Source: Bacillus sp. FJAT-52991 (GTDB lineage Bacteria; Bacillota; Bacilli; Bacillales; Domibacillaceae). From it: a stretch of DNA of 64,000 bases. The translations under genes and the position numbers were made by a program. The number at the start of each line of letters is the position of its first letter. Positions within the stretch are counted from its first letter, which is position 1. The stretch is from positions 3,454,501 to 3,518,500 of the forward strand of contig NZ_CP147404.1 of NCBI RefSeq assembly GCF_037201805.1, read 5' to 3'. The notes under the pieces were generated by a model, which saw nothing but the letters and a program-made list of their open reading frames with translations, searched no databases and had not been told where the DNA came from. This document shows positions 42,724-50,324 of this stretch, one piece after another.

Positions 42724-43596
42724 CTATCCCCTTACTTTTTTAATCATTTTTATCAGCGGTTCTGACAACCATGAATAGATGGCAATCGTTATATAAGTGA
42801 ATAAACAAATAACACTAGCCGTTGTAAACTCCAACACCCCTAAAAGAAGGGTAAGCCCGATCCCCAGCAACCAAAACACACCTGGTCCGCCTACTCGCTC
42901 GATCCAACGATTAGGTGCATACAACGGATGACTAGCCAACTCTAACTCTTCTAACAGTTCCAATAACTCTTGGTCATGAGGATTCATTAAATAAGCTTGT
43001 CGAAAATAATCTCTCGCTTCTTTCACTCGATTCTGAAAAATCGCGTCGAGCCCAAGATGAATCACTTTTGCTAGATCACTATCCGCTGACTGCATATATT
43101 TCTCCAACAGCAAAATTTGCTGTTCTCGATTGCTATTTCTTCCTTCTAGCAAATAGTAACTACGAAGCGCTTGTGGATTTTCCGGATCAAGTTCTAATGC
43201 TTTTTTTATTAAAGCATCCGCTTTTTTGCGATGACCTGTTTTTTTCATTAAAGTAGCATAGCCAGTATGAGTAGCTGCACTATTGGGGTGAAGGCGCAAT
43301 GATTCGAGAAATGCTTGCTCCGACTCGACCCAGCGCTCTGTTTCCATGTATACATGGGCCAAAACATACAATGCCGCTTCTGGCTCATATCCTAATCTAA
43401 TAACCTCTATTAAATGCTCTTCCGCTTCTTTAAAGTGATTTAAGGCATAATAGCTGTACCCTAACATATACCAAAGACGCCCATTTTCTAAATTCTGAGC
43501 CATTTCCTCTGTTGCTAAAGAGATGACTTGCTGGTAACGTCCTATATCAAAATAATGCTCAATGACCTCTAAGCTAACCGCTGCATTCTCACTCAT
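42724..43596 (-). CDS. TPR protein with a C-terminal membrane anchor
   Basis: The 290-residue protein has about five TPR units (residues 10-220; for example LWYMLGYSYYALNHFKEAEE and ALYVLAHVYMETERWVESEQ). A helical linker and two adjacent membrane segments (about 235-280; VFWLLGIGLTLLLGVLEF, ASVICLFTYITIAIYSWL) follow. The TPR domain probably faces the cytosol and could hold the AAA ATPase encoded next to it at the membrane. The ribosome site is AAAGGGG. It is the middle gene of the three-gene operon. Confidence 0.8.
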   Translation of the reverse strand: MSENAAVSLEVIEHYFDIGRYQQVISLATEEMAQNLENGRLWYMLGYSYYALNHFKEAEEHLIEVIRLGYEPEAALYVLAHVYMETERWVESEQAFLESLRLHPNSAATHTGYATLMKKTGHRKKADALIKKALELDPENPQALRSYYLLEGRNSNREQQILLLEKYMQSADSDLAKVIHLGLDAIFQNRVKEARDYFRQAYLMNPHDQELLELLEELELASHPLYAPNRWIERVGGPGVFWLLGIGLTLLLGVLEFTTASVICLFTYITIAIYSWLSEPLIKMIKKVRG

Positions 43597-43621
43597 GTTC
43601 TATCCCCTTTCTATCAAACAC

Positions 43622-44071
43622 CTAAATTAGCAGCAGCAAAAGTCCACCTTCTACAAACATCGAAATCACTACCCATATGATTCCATCTCTTAATAATGGC
43701 TGTACTTCTCCCCCAAGTGCCAAATGATCATGAAACGCTCTTTTCAGTACAAAATAATAAATAAAATATAAAAGGAGCCCAATGCCTTTTCCTAAAACCC
43801 TTATAAAAGCATCACTACCCTCCATCATTCCGTCAGAAACAGCATATACGATGGATAACTTAAAAAGTAGAGCGATCACACTGGCGGCCACTAGCCATTG
43901 AAGGTATTTCTTTTCTATTAAAAGCCATTTAGCATTCCTCAATCCAAGCACTGTTATAGCAAACACGCCGCCAAAAAAAGCAACAATAAATAAACTGCCA
44001 ACGTTATAGCTTTCCGTTTGTCGGGCTGTCCCTTCCGACAAACTTGGCGTATATAAGCTTTCTTCTTGCAT
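43622..44071 (-). CDS. Small membrane protein of the TPR/AAA operon
   Basis: The 149-residue protein has a polar 23-residue N terminus and four predicted membrane segments (about 24-43, 55-76, 90-110, 125-149). The sequence SVIALLFKLSIVYAVSDGMM lies in the second. There is no recognisable motif and I know no family. It is the first gene of the operon, 25 bp ahead of the TPR gene, and is presumably its membrane partner. GGGGAGAG precedes the ATG. Confidence 0.7.
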   Translation of the reverse strand: MQEESLYTPSLSEGTARQTESYNVGSLFIVAFFGGVFAITVLGLRNAKWLLIEKKYLQWLVAASVIALLFKLSIVYAVSDGMMEGSDAFIRVLGKGIGLLLYFIYYFVLKRAFHDHLALGGEVQPLLRDGIIWVVISMFVEGGLLLLLI

Positions 44072-44227
44072 CTCTCCCCATCCCCCTAAGCTACCACTCT
44101 TTCATTTGTCTCTATATTATATTAAGAGGGTTAATCTTTACAACCAACAGGAAACTATGGTTAAATAGGTAAAAATATTTATATTATTTCCACCAGGAAA
44201 AAATTTTGCTCCTTAATTTTACATAAA

Positions 44228-44261
44228 TTAAGAGGCTGCGCATTTTAGCACAGCCTCTTAA
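44228..44261 (-). terminator. Hairpin after the ABC permease gene
   Basis: TTAAGAGGCTG and CAGCCTCTTAA form a perfect 11-bp stem with a 12-base loop. It has only a modest U-rich tail on the minus strand, just past the permease stop. Confidence 0.7.
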
Positions 44262-44275
44262 GATAATTACATTCA

Positions 44276-45304
44276 CTATACTTTCCGATACTTTCGCAAA
44301 GCTAAAATATTTAAGAGCATAAACAAGATCGAGAAACCTGCTAGCGCCAGAAGATCTAAGTTAATTTCCTCCCAGCCATAGCCCCTAACCATCACATCTC
44401 TCAAAGCATCCGCTGCATAATATAACGGTGTCAATGGACCAATCCAGCTCAGCCATTCAGAGATCGTTTCTAAATTAAACAATCCCGAAAAAAAGAATTG
44501 CGGCACGACAACGATCGGAATAAACTGAATCATTTGCAGCTCATTATTAGCAAAAGCAGATAATAAAATACCGAGAGTAAGAGCAGTTAAAGATAAAAGC
44601 AAGGCAATGAGCAATACATACCCAAATGCACCTTCCATCAACATCCCGAGCACATAAATGGCATAGGAGGCGATGATCGTCGCCTGAATCATTGTAAAAA
44701 TGCCGAACCCAAGCACATAGCCAAGCACGATTTCCCATTTTCGCAACGGACTAGCAAGCAGCCGCTCCAATGTACCTGTTGTACGCTCTCTTAAAAACGA
44801 GACGCCAGCAATCAAAAACACAAAGAAAAAAACAAAAAAGCCGAGAAGCACGGGTCCGAAATAATCGAACTGCCCCATCTCACTAGAACCATGTAAATAT
44901 TCCATCGTCAGTTCGGGTGATTTTTCATTTTTTTGCAACGGTTGAAGAACTGTTTGTAGCCATTTAACAGTCGCTCCTGTGACTGTTGGATCGCTTCCTT
45001 CAAGATAAACAGAAGGCTTCGACTGATCAAATACGACATAGCCATCAATGGTTTGCTTCTTTAAGTCTTTGAGTGCTTCACTTTCATTCGCATATTCATG
45101 AATGTCTGCACCCTCTAAGTTCAATTGCTTCATCATCGGTTCAGAAATATTAACAAGACCAACTTTAGGCGTATAATCTTCCCCATTAAATACGAAGTGA
45201 AGCATCGTTAAAACGAGAATCGGCGCAAAAATTAACAGCCCCATCGTCCTTTTATCACGTACAATTTGACGTAAAATTCTAATCACGAGCGCTTTTACTC
45301 TCAC
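44276..45304 (-). CDS. ABC-2 type transporter permease
   Basis: The 342-residue protein has an N-terminal membrane segment (about 19-40), an extracellular loop of about 120 residues, and five C-terminal segments. The ABC-2 signature FLRERTTGTLERLLASPLRK precedes them. It is similar in layout to the YhhJ/LinearmycinR-type export permeases. The likely start is a GTG at 45304, 8 bp from GGAGG; an ATG nearer the ATPase stop is possible. It forms an operon with the ATPase gene upstream. The substrate is unknown. Confidence 0.87.
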   Translation of the reverse strand: MRVKALVIRILRQIVRDKRTMGLLIFAPILVLTMLHFVFNGEDYTPKVGLVNISEPMMKQLNLEGADIHEYANESEALKDLKKQTIDGYVVFDQSKPSVYLEGSDPTVTGATVKWLQTVLQPLQKNEKSPELTMEYLHGSSEMGQFDYFGPVLLGFFVFFFVFLIAGVSFLRERTTGTLERLLASPLRKWEIVLGYVLGFGIFTMIQATIIASYAIYVLGMLMEGAFGYVLLIALLLSLTALTLGILLSAFANNELQMIQFIPIVVVPQFFFSGLFNLETISEWLSWIGPLTPLYYAADALRDVMVRGYGWEEINLDLLALAGFSILFMLLNILALRKYRKV

Positions 45305-45305
45305 C

Positions 45306-46031
45306 TTAAGCACCTCCATAAACAAGAAAGGCTTCTTCAATCGTTGCCGAATTGGTTTCTTTCTTTAATTCATTCGGCGTACCAATTGCGATAAGAGAGC
45401 CATCCCTCATTAATCCTAAACGATCACATTTTTCAGCTTCATCCATAACGTGGGTCGTCACAATCAACGTCGTTCCTTTATCCTTTAATTCGTAAAAAGC
45501 ACCCCAAATACTTTTACGTAAAACAGGATCAATACCAACAGTGGGTTCATCAAGAATTAGAAGTTCCGGCTCATGAAGAAGGGCAATCGCCAATGAAAGC
45601 CTTCTTTTCATGCCGCCAGAATAAGTAGAGACGAGCTTATTGACATGGTCGGTCAACTGCACAATCTCCATCACCTCTTCTATCCTTTGCTGTTGTCTTT
45701 TCCCTTGTAATCCATATAACGAAGCAAAAAACTGCAGATTTTCCTTAGCAGACAACTCTCCATATAACGCATCAGACTGCGCCATATAGCCAATCCGCTC
45801 CATCAACGCTAATGAAGGCATTTTCTGTTGAAAAAGAAAATTCTCACCCGATGTCGGCAAATCTAACCCGACAAGCTGCTTCACTAGGGTCGTTTTCCCT
45901 GCACCAGAAGGTCCTAAAAGACCAAAGATTTCACCACTGTTAATTTGTAGCGTAATATCTTTCAACACTTGGTGCTTTCCAAACGCTTTCGAAACATGTT
46001 GAACAGAGACAATATCATTCGACAAATTCAT
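45306..46031 (-). CDS. ABC transporter ATP-binding protein
   Basis: The 241-residue protein has Walker A GPSGAGKTT (about 39-47), signature YSGGMKRRLSLAIAL, Walker B LLILDEPTVGIDP, and the H-loop VTTHVMDEA. It is a complete short ABC ATPase of the drug/lipid exporter type. The ribosome site for the permease lies in its last codons, showing coupling. AGGAGGGAGAG precedes its ATG. Confidence 0.92.
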   Translation of the reverse strand: MNLSNDIVSVQHVSKAFGKHQVLKDITLQINSGEIFGLLGPSGAGKTTLVKQLVGLDLPTSGENFLFQQKMPSLALMERIGYMAQSDALYGELSAKENLQFFASLYGLQGKRQQQRIEEVMEIVQLTDHVNKLVSTYSGGMKRRLSLAIALLHEPELLILDEPTVGIDPVLRKSIWGAFYELKDKGTTLIVTTHVMDEAEKCDRLGLMRDGSLIAIGTPNELKKETNSATIEEAFLVYGGA

Positions 46032-46118
46032 TTCTCTCCCTCCTCATAAATAACAGCGGATAATCACTCATTTTTATTAAAAAAATAGCGGCACGAAAAA
46101 TTCTATGCCACCCTCTCT

Positions 46119-46559
46119 TCATTTATTTCTCTGTTGCCTTACATTTGGAATTGTCCGCAGCACTTCTGAAACAATCAGCCCCATCGCAATCGCTCCTGAG
46201 ATCATGAAGGCTTTAGCAGCCAACGCCAAAGCTGTGTTGTAATCATTTTGGACAAAGCTGCGCATCGCATTGTAGGAAATTCCTCCGGGGACAAGCGGAA
46301 TAATTCCTGCCACAATAAAAATGATAATCGGCATTTTATATCGTTTAGCATAAATATGACTAATAATAGCAATCATAAAAGCCGATATGCCGGTTGAGAG
46401 CACCGCATTGACTCCTTGTTCCCAAAACAGATAATAGATAATCCAGCCAATCATCCCAACAAATCCGCTTATAAGGATTGATTCTTTCGGTGCATTAAAA
46501 ATAATGCCAAAAGCGGCGGCTGCAATAAAGCTTGTCACTAGCTGTATCACAATATCCAT
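46119..46559 (-). CDS. Threonine/serine exporter, C-terminal module (ThrE_2/DUF3815)
   Basis: The 146-residue protein has four or five membrane segments with GIIPLVPGGISYNAMRSFVQ (about 85-104), the landmark of the smaller half of split ThrE exporters (YjjB-like). Its ATG directly abuts the stop of the larger half. Together they form one exporter of threonine and serine at the cytoplasmic membrane (family knowledge). Confidence 0.88.
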   Translation of the reverse strand: MDIVIQLVTSFIAAAAFGIIFNAPKESILISGFVGMIGWIIYYLFWEQGVNAVLSTGISAFMIAIISHIYAKRYKMPIIIFIVAGIIPLVPGGISYNAMRSFVQNDYNTALALAAKAFMISGAIAMGLIVSEVLRTIPNVRQQRNK

Positions 46560-47336
46560 TTAAAATCCTCCATTCTGAAAAAAAGTGATAACTACAGCAA
46601 TCCCTGTTCCAATCGCAAAAGCAGTCAGAAATGCTTCTGCCCCTCTCGCTAAGCCAGAAATTAAGTGACCTGCCATTAAATCACGCACCGCATTTGTAAT
46701 CAACAAACCAGGTACAAGCGGCATCACCGAACCGATAATAATTTTATCCAACTCCTTGCCAATCCCCGTCCAGATGAAAAAGTACGAAAGCAACCCAATA
46801 ATCACGGCCGCTGTAAATTCAGAAAAAAACTTGATCGGCACAAGTCGGTGTAAGTAAATGGCTGCGGCAAACCCTGCTCCCCCCGCAATCATTGCTGGTA
46901 CAAAGTCATACCACGTACCTTGGAACATCATTACGAAACAACCACTCGAAATAAAAGCAGCTAGGATTCGCACGGGAAGCGAAAAAGCCATTTCAACTTT
47001 TTGTAAACTCTTTAATTCCTGATACGCTTGTTCCACTGTTAGCTCACCAGCACTAATCCTTCTCGAAATGCTGTTCACCATACAAACCTTTTGCAAATCG
47101 ATTGTTCTCTCGGAAATTCGAATGAGCTTTGTCTTCGTCGGCTCTCGTGTCTCAATTGAAAACATGATGCCCGTTGGTGTCACGTAACAATGGGATTCTC
47201 TAATACCAAAAGACGTCGCAATTCTCATCATCGTATCCTCTACTCGATACGTCTCAGCACCGCTCTCTAACATCATCTTGCCCGCCAGCAAACTCACATC
47301 CATAATGTCGTATTTTTCTTCTAATTGACGTTCCAT
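46560..47336 (-). CDS. Threonine/serine exporter, N-terminal module (ThrE/DUF1212)
   Basis: The 258-residue protein has a soluble N-terminal part (about 1-115) with AGKMMLESGAETYRVEDTMM and the conserved CYVTPTGIMFSI. Five membrane segments follow, the last part reading GSVMPLVPGLLITNAVRDLM. This is the larger half of a split ThrE exporter (YjjP-like). It is cotranscribed and coupled with the smaller half. AGAGATACG precedes the ATG. Confidence 0.9.
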   Translation of the reverse strand: MERQLEEKYDIMDVSLLAGKMMLESGAETYRVEDTMMRIATSFGIRESHCYVTPTGIMFSIETREPTKTKLIRISERTIDLQKVCMVNSISRRISAGELTVEQAYQELKSLQKVEMAFSLPVRILAAFISSGCFVMMFQGTWYDFVPAMIAGGAGFAAAIYLHRLVPIKFFSEFTAAVIIGLLSYFFIWTGIGKELDKIIIGSVMPLVPGLLITNAVRDLMAGHLISGLARGAEAFLTAFAIGTGIAVVITFFQNGGF

Positions 47337-47430
47337 CGTATCTCTCCATGAGTTTTTTTATCATTATACCCTCCAAAGTGGTTGGACGAAAACAAGCTGC
47401 GAATTAATTTTTTTCACTATTATGAATGGG

Positions 47431-47556
47431 TTTATCGGGAGACGACCGAAATCTGGCCATCGGCGACTGTATTTGTTGTTAAACCGACTGAAACATACTG
47501 CTAGGCGACTGATTTTTCGATATGCCCGACCGATTAATAGCCGTTCGCGACTAATC
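47431..47556 (-). repeat. Array of 21-bp degenerate repeats (6 units), same family as 30535-30784
   Basis: On the minus strand six consecutive 21-bp units start with GATTAGTCG, AATCGGTCG, AATCAGTCG, TTTCAGTCG, ATACAGTCG and TTTCGGTCG, each followed by 12 variable bases. The period is exact. It fills most of the 270 bp between purC and the ThrE gene, together with the purC terminator. Confidence 0.85.
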
Positions 47557-47571
47557 AGTGATTTTCCCATA

Positions 47572-47599
47572 TAAAAAAGGCACCAATGTACGGTGCCTT
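47572..47599 (-). terminator. Terminator of the solitary purC
   Basis: Minus-strand AAGGCACC and GGTGCCTT form an 8-bp stem with a 6-base loop and a U-tract, 9 bp after the stop codon. Confidence 0.9.
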
Positions 47600-47607
47600 C
47601 CCCTTGA

Positions 47608-48291
47608 TTAGTTCTCTAACATCATTTGTTCTAATTTCAACGGCTCAATATACTCACCTTGTTTATAAGCACGCATATTGCCACCAGAAATTTCGTCAAT
47701 TAATACGATTTGTCCGTCAGCCAAGCGGCCAAATTCAAATTTAATATCGTATAATTCGATTTCTTTCTTCGCTAACTCTTCTTTCACTGTGTTTGCGATT
47801 TTCTGCGTTAACTCTTTCAATACCGCATACTCTTCTTTTGTCAAAATCCCTAACATATCAAGAGCATCTTCTGTAATCGGCGGATCTTGGCGATCATCAT
47901 CCTTTAATGTCACTTCAACAAAGGCATCTAATGGTTGGCCTTCTTCTGCATACATGCCGTAGCGACGAAGAAAACTTCCAACTGCCCGGAAACGGCAAAT
48001 AACTTCTAGCCCTTTGCCAAATACAGTAGCCGGCTTCACTGTCATAGTTGCTTCTTCAATATTGGCATCTACATAATGAGTAGGAATCTCTTTTTCTTGT
48101 AGAATTTCAAAAAAATGTTTCGTTAAACGAAGCCCTGCACGGCCTACTCCTTCGATCGTTAAGCCAACTGTGTTAGCTCCCGGATCGAACACACCATTTT
48201 CCCCAGTGACATCATCTTTAAATTTCAGAAGGTAGTTCCCATCCTCCAATGCATAGACGTCTTTTGTTTTCCCTTTGTAAGTCAGTTTCAT
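47608..48291 (-). CDS. purC: SAICAR synthetase (phosphoribosylaminoimidazole-succinocarboxamide synthase)
   Basis: The 227-residue protein has the PurC landmarks: YKGKTKDVYALEDGNYLLKF at the start, CRFRAVGSFLRRYG, and LYDIKFEFGRLADGQIVLID with DEISGGNMR near the end. The enzyme ligates aspartate to CAIR in purine synthesis. It is slightly shorter than canonical PurC (about 237) and stands alone, outside any pur operon, so it may be a second copy. The ATG at 48291 has AAAGGGGAA upstream. Confidence 0.85.
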   Translation of the reverse strand: MKLTYKGKTKDVYALEDGNYLLKFKDDVTGENGVFDPGANTVGLTIEGVGRAGLRLTKHFFEILQEKEIPTHYVDANIEEATMTVKPATVFGKGLEVICRFRAVGSFLRRYGMYAEEGQPLDAFVEVTLKDDDRQDPPITEDALDMLGILTKEEYAVLKELTQKIANTVKEELAKKEIELYDIKFEFGRLADGQIVLIDEISGGNMRAYKQGEYIEPLKLEQMMLEN

Positions 48292-48445
48292 CAATAAATT
48301 CCCCTTTTACAAATTTTTCGAATCCTTTCTTATTATGCAACAATTTCCTCGAGAAAAAAATGTCTAAATTTCACGTTCCTTGTACTCCTATTGTAGAAAT
48401 TTGGTATGCTTAAGGAAAAGAGTTGGGAAAGGAGTGGAACAAGCC

Positions 48446-50308
48446 GTGGATCTGTTAGAAAAAGCTCGAGCCACGAAAGATAGTCAAACAGCCTTAAAAT
48501 ATTACGAACAGCTAGAACATGAGTGCTTTGAAGCGAAAGACTTTGCGGTGTATGCAGAAGGTCTTCACTATACAGGACGAACGAAGGAAGGAATCGCTGT
48601 TCTTGAAGAAGGTCTCAAACGTTTTCCAGATGATGCTTACTTAAACGGAGTAACCGGTCATATTTTAAGAGAAGATGATCGCGAAGAGGAAGCCCTTACC
48701 TTTTTAAATAAAGCGATCAGTATAGAAGATTATTATTGGTACTATTACACAAGAGCACTCGTCCACCAATATTTAGGCCACATGGATGAAGCATTTGCTG
48801 ACTATGAAGAAGCCATTAAACGTGAACAGGAGCTCGGTCATCCGCAAGTGAATTCTTCTTGGTATGAATATGGCTGCGTTTTATTTGATAATGGATTTGT
48901 CGACAAAGCATTAGACGCTTTTCAACAAGCCGTTCAATCAGAGGAGCATGCCGTCCCTATGTTTTACTACCGTTTAGCGAAAGCCTACGAGGAAAAAGGC
49001 GAGCTAGATGCTGCGGTAGAAAGTATGGAGAAAGCTCATCAACTAATTGCTTCTTTCCGGTCAATGGATGATAAAGGCTTGCGACTACATTGGGATCGAG
49101 CCCGCTATTCCGCTGATGCCGTACGTACCTTTCAATCGATTATTGAAGCAGGCTTTGACTTTTTGCCAGATTATGCGCAGTTGTTGTTGGAAACTGGTAA
49201 AACACAAGAAGCCGAAGAAGCACTGAATGAGGCTATCACTCGCTACCCTGATGCCTTTAGCTTATATATGGAGCGTGGGATTTTTCTATTTGAGCTAGAA
49301 AAATATGAAGAAAGTCTTGCGGATTTTCATCGAGCACAAGAGCTGGACTCAGAAGATCCTGATCCCCAGTATTGGCTGAGCCGCGTTCATTATTTCTCCG
49401 GAAATTTACGACAAGCACTCGTTCATTGCCATGAATTAGTTAAGCTAGACAGCGAGGATGCAAGCGTCTATAAAGTAAGAGCTCACCTTTACGAAAAACT
49501 AGACCGTTGGGAAAAAGCCGAAAACGACTACACCATCTCTCTCGAAAAAGAAGCGGACAACAGGGATCAAACTTTTCGTGAACGAAGCTTTGCTCGCTAT
49601 CAACAAGGAAAATTTGAACAAGCGTATGATGATTTAAAGCTTGCTTTAGAGGAAAATCCATCCCTTCTTGAATCAAGTGAATTTGCGCTTGATGAAGGAA
49701 TGGCCTTACTAGCTATGGGATACTTGGATCAAGCAGAAGAAGCTTTTACAAAAGGCATCGAGATTGAGCCTCCTTCTCCCGTCATTTTAGAAAAGCGAGC
49801 GCGCTGTCGACTATCTCAAGAGAAATTTCAAGAAGCGCTGGAAGATTGCAATGAAGCGATTGATCTTGCTCCAGAATATGCTATTCTTTATCATTTGAGA
49901 GGACTTATCCACCTGCGCATGCAAAATTCGGAAAGTGCCCTCGCTGATATCGAGCATTTTATCGAACTTGTTCCTGGCAACCCTCAAGGCTTTATTACAC
50001 TTGGGCTCATTTATGAATCTCTTGGGCAAGATGAAGCTGCGGAAGAACTATATAGTATGGCGATCACCATCAATGCTTTTATACCCGAGCCATACTATCG
50101 AAGAGCCTTTCTCCGCGCAGAGCAAGGGCTGCTCGATGAAGCCGCCTCCGACTATGTGCAGTGGGTATCTTTATACGGGAAAGAGCTTTCTACGGATATA
50201 TGGCCTGCCTTGCTTGAACAAATCGAAGACATCGATGAAACCGTCCTCGAACTGGCTTTACAGAAAATCAAACAAACTTACGGAAAAACCCCGCATCTTC
50301 TATCATGA
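48446..50308 (+). CDS. Large TPR-repeat protein
   Basis: The protein of about 620 residues is built of some 15 TPR units from end to end (for example AYLNGVTGHILREDDREEEA, ALYHLRGLIHL-like units and FALDEGMALLAMGYLDQAEE). It has no signal peptide, membrane segment or enzyme domain, so it is likely a cytosolic protein-interaction scaffold. The start is uncertain: GTG at 48446 lies 11 bp from AAAGGAG, and GTG 48434 or TTG 48380 are alternatives. It is monocistronic and divergent from purC. Confidence 0.8.
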   Translation: MDLLEKARATKDSQTALKYYEQLEHECFEAKDFAVYAEGLHYTGRTKEGIAVLEEGLKRFPDDAYLNGVTGHILREDDREEEALTFLNKAISIEDYYWYYYTRALVHQYLGHMDEAFADYEEAIKREQELGHPQVNSSWYEYGCVLFDNGFVDKALDAFQQAVQSEEHAVPMFYYRLAKAYEEKGELDAAVESMEKAHQLIASFRSMDDKGLRLHWDRARYSADAVRTFQSIIEAGFDFLPDYAQLLLETGKTQEAEEALNEAITRYPDAFSLYMERGIFLFELEKYEESLADFHRAQELDSEDPDPQYWLSRVHYFSGNLRQALVHCHELVKLDSEDASVYKVRAHLYEKLDRWEKAENDYTISLEKEADNRDQTFRERSFARYQQGKFEQAYDDLKLALEENPSLLESSEFALDEGMALLAMGYLDQAEEAFTKGIEIEPPSPVILEKRARCRLSQEKFQEALEDCNEAIDLAPEYAILYHLRGLIHLRMQNSESALADIEHFIELVPGNPQGFITLGLIYESLGQDEAAEELYSMAITINAFIPEPYYRRAFLRAEQGLLDEAASDYVQWVSLYGKELSTDIWPALLEQIEDIDETVLELALQKIKQTYGKTPHLLS

Positions 50309-50323
50309 AGAGCGGGATTTTTT
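50289..50323 (+). terminator. Terminator of the TPR gene
   Basis: CCCGC-A-TCTTC and GAAGA-GCGGG pair with a one-base bulge, followed by ATTTTTTA. It overlaps the end of the large TPR gene and abuts the convergent kinase stop. Confidence 0.85.
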
Positions 50324-50324
50324 A

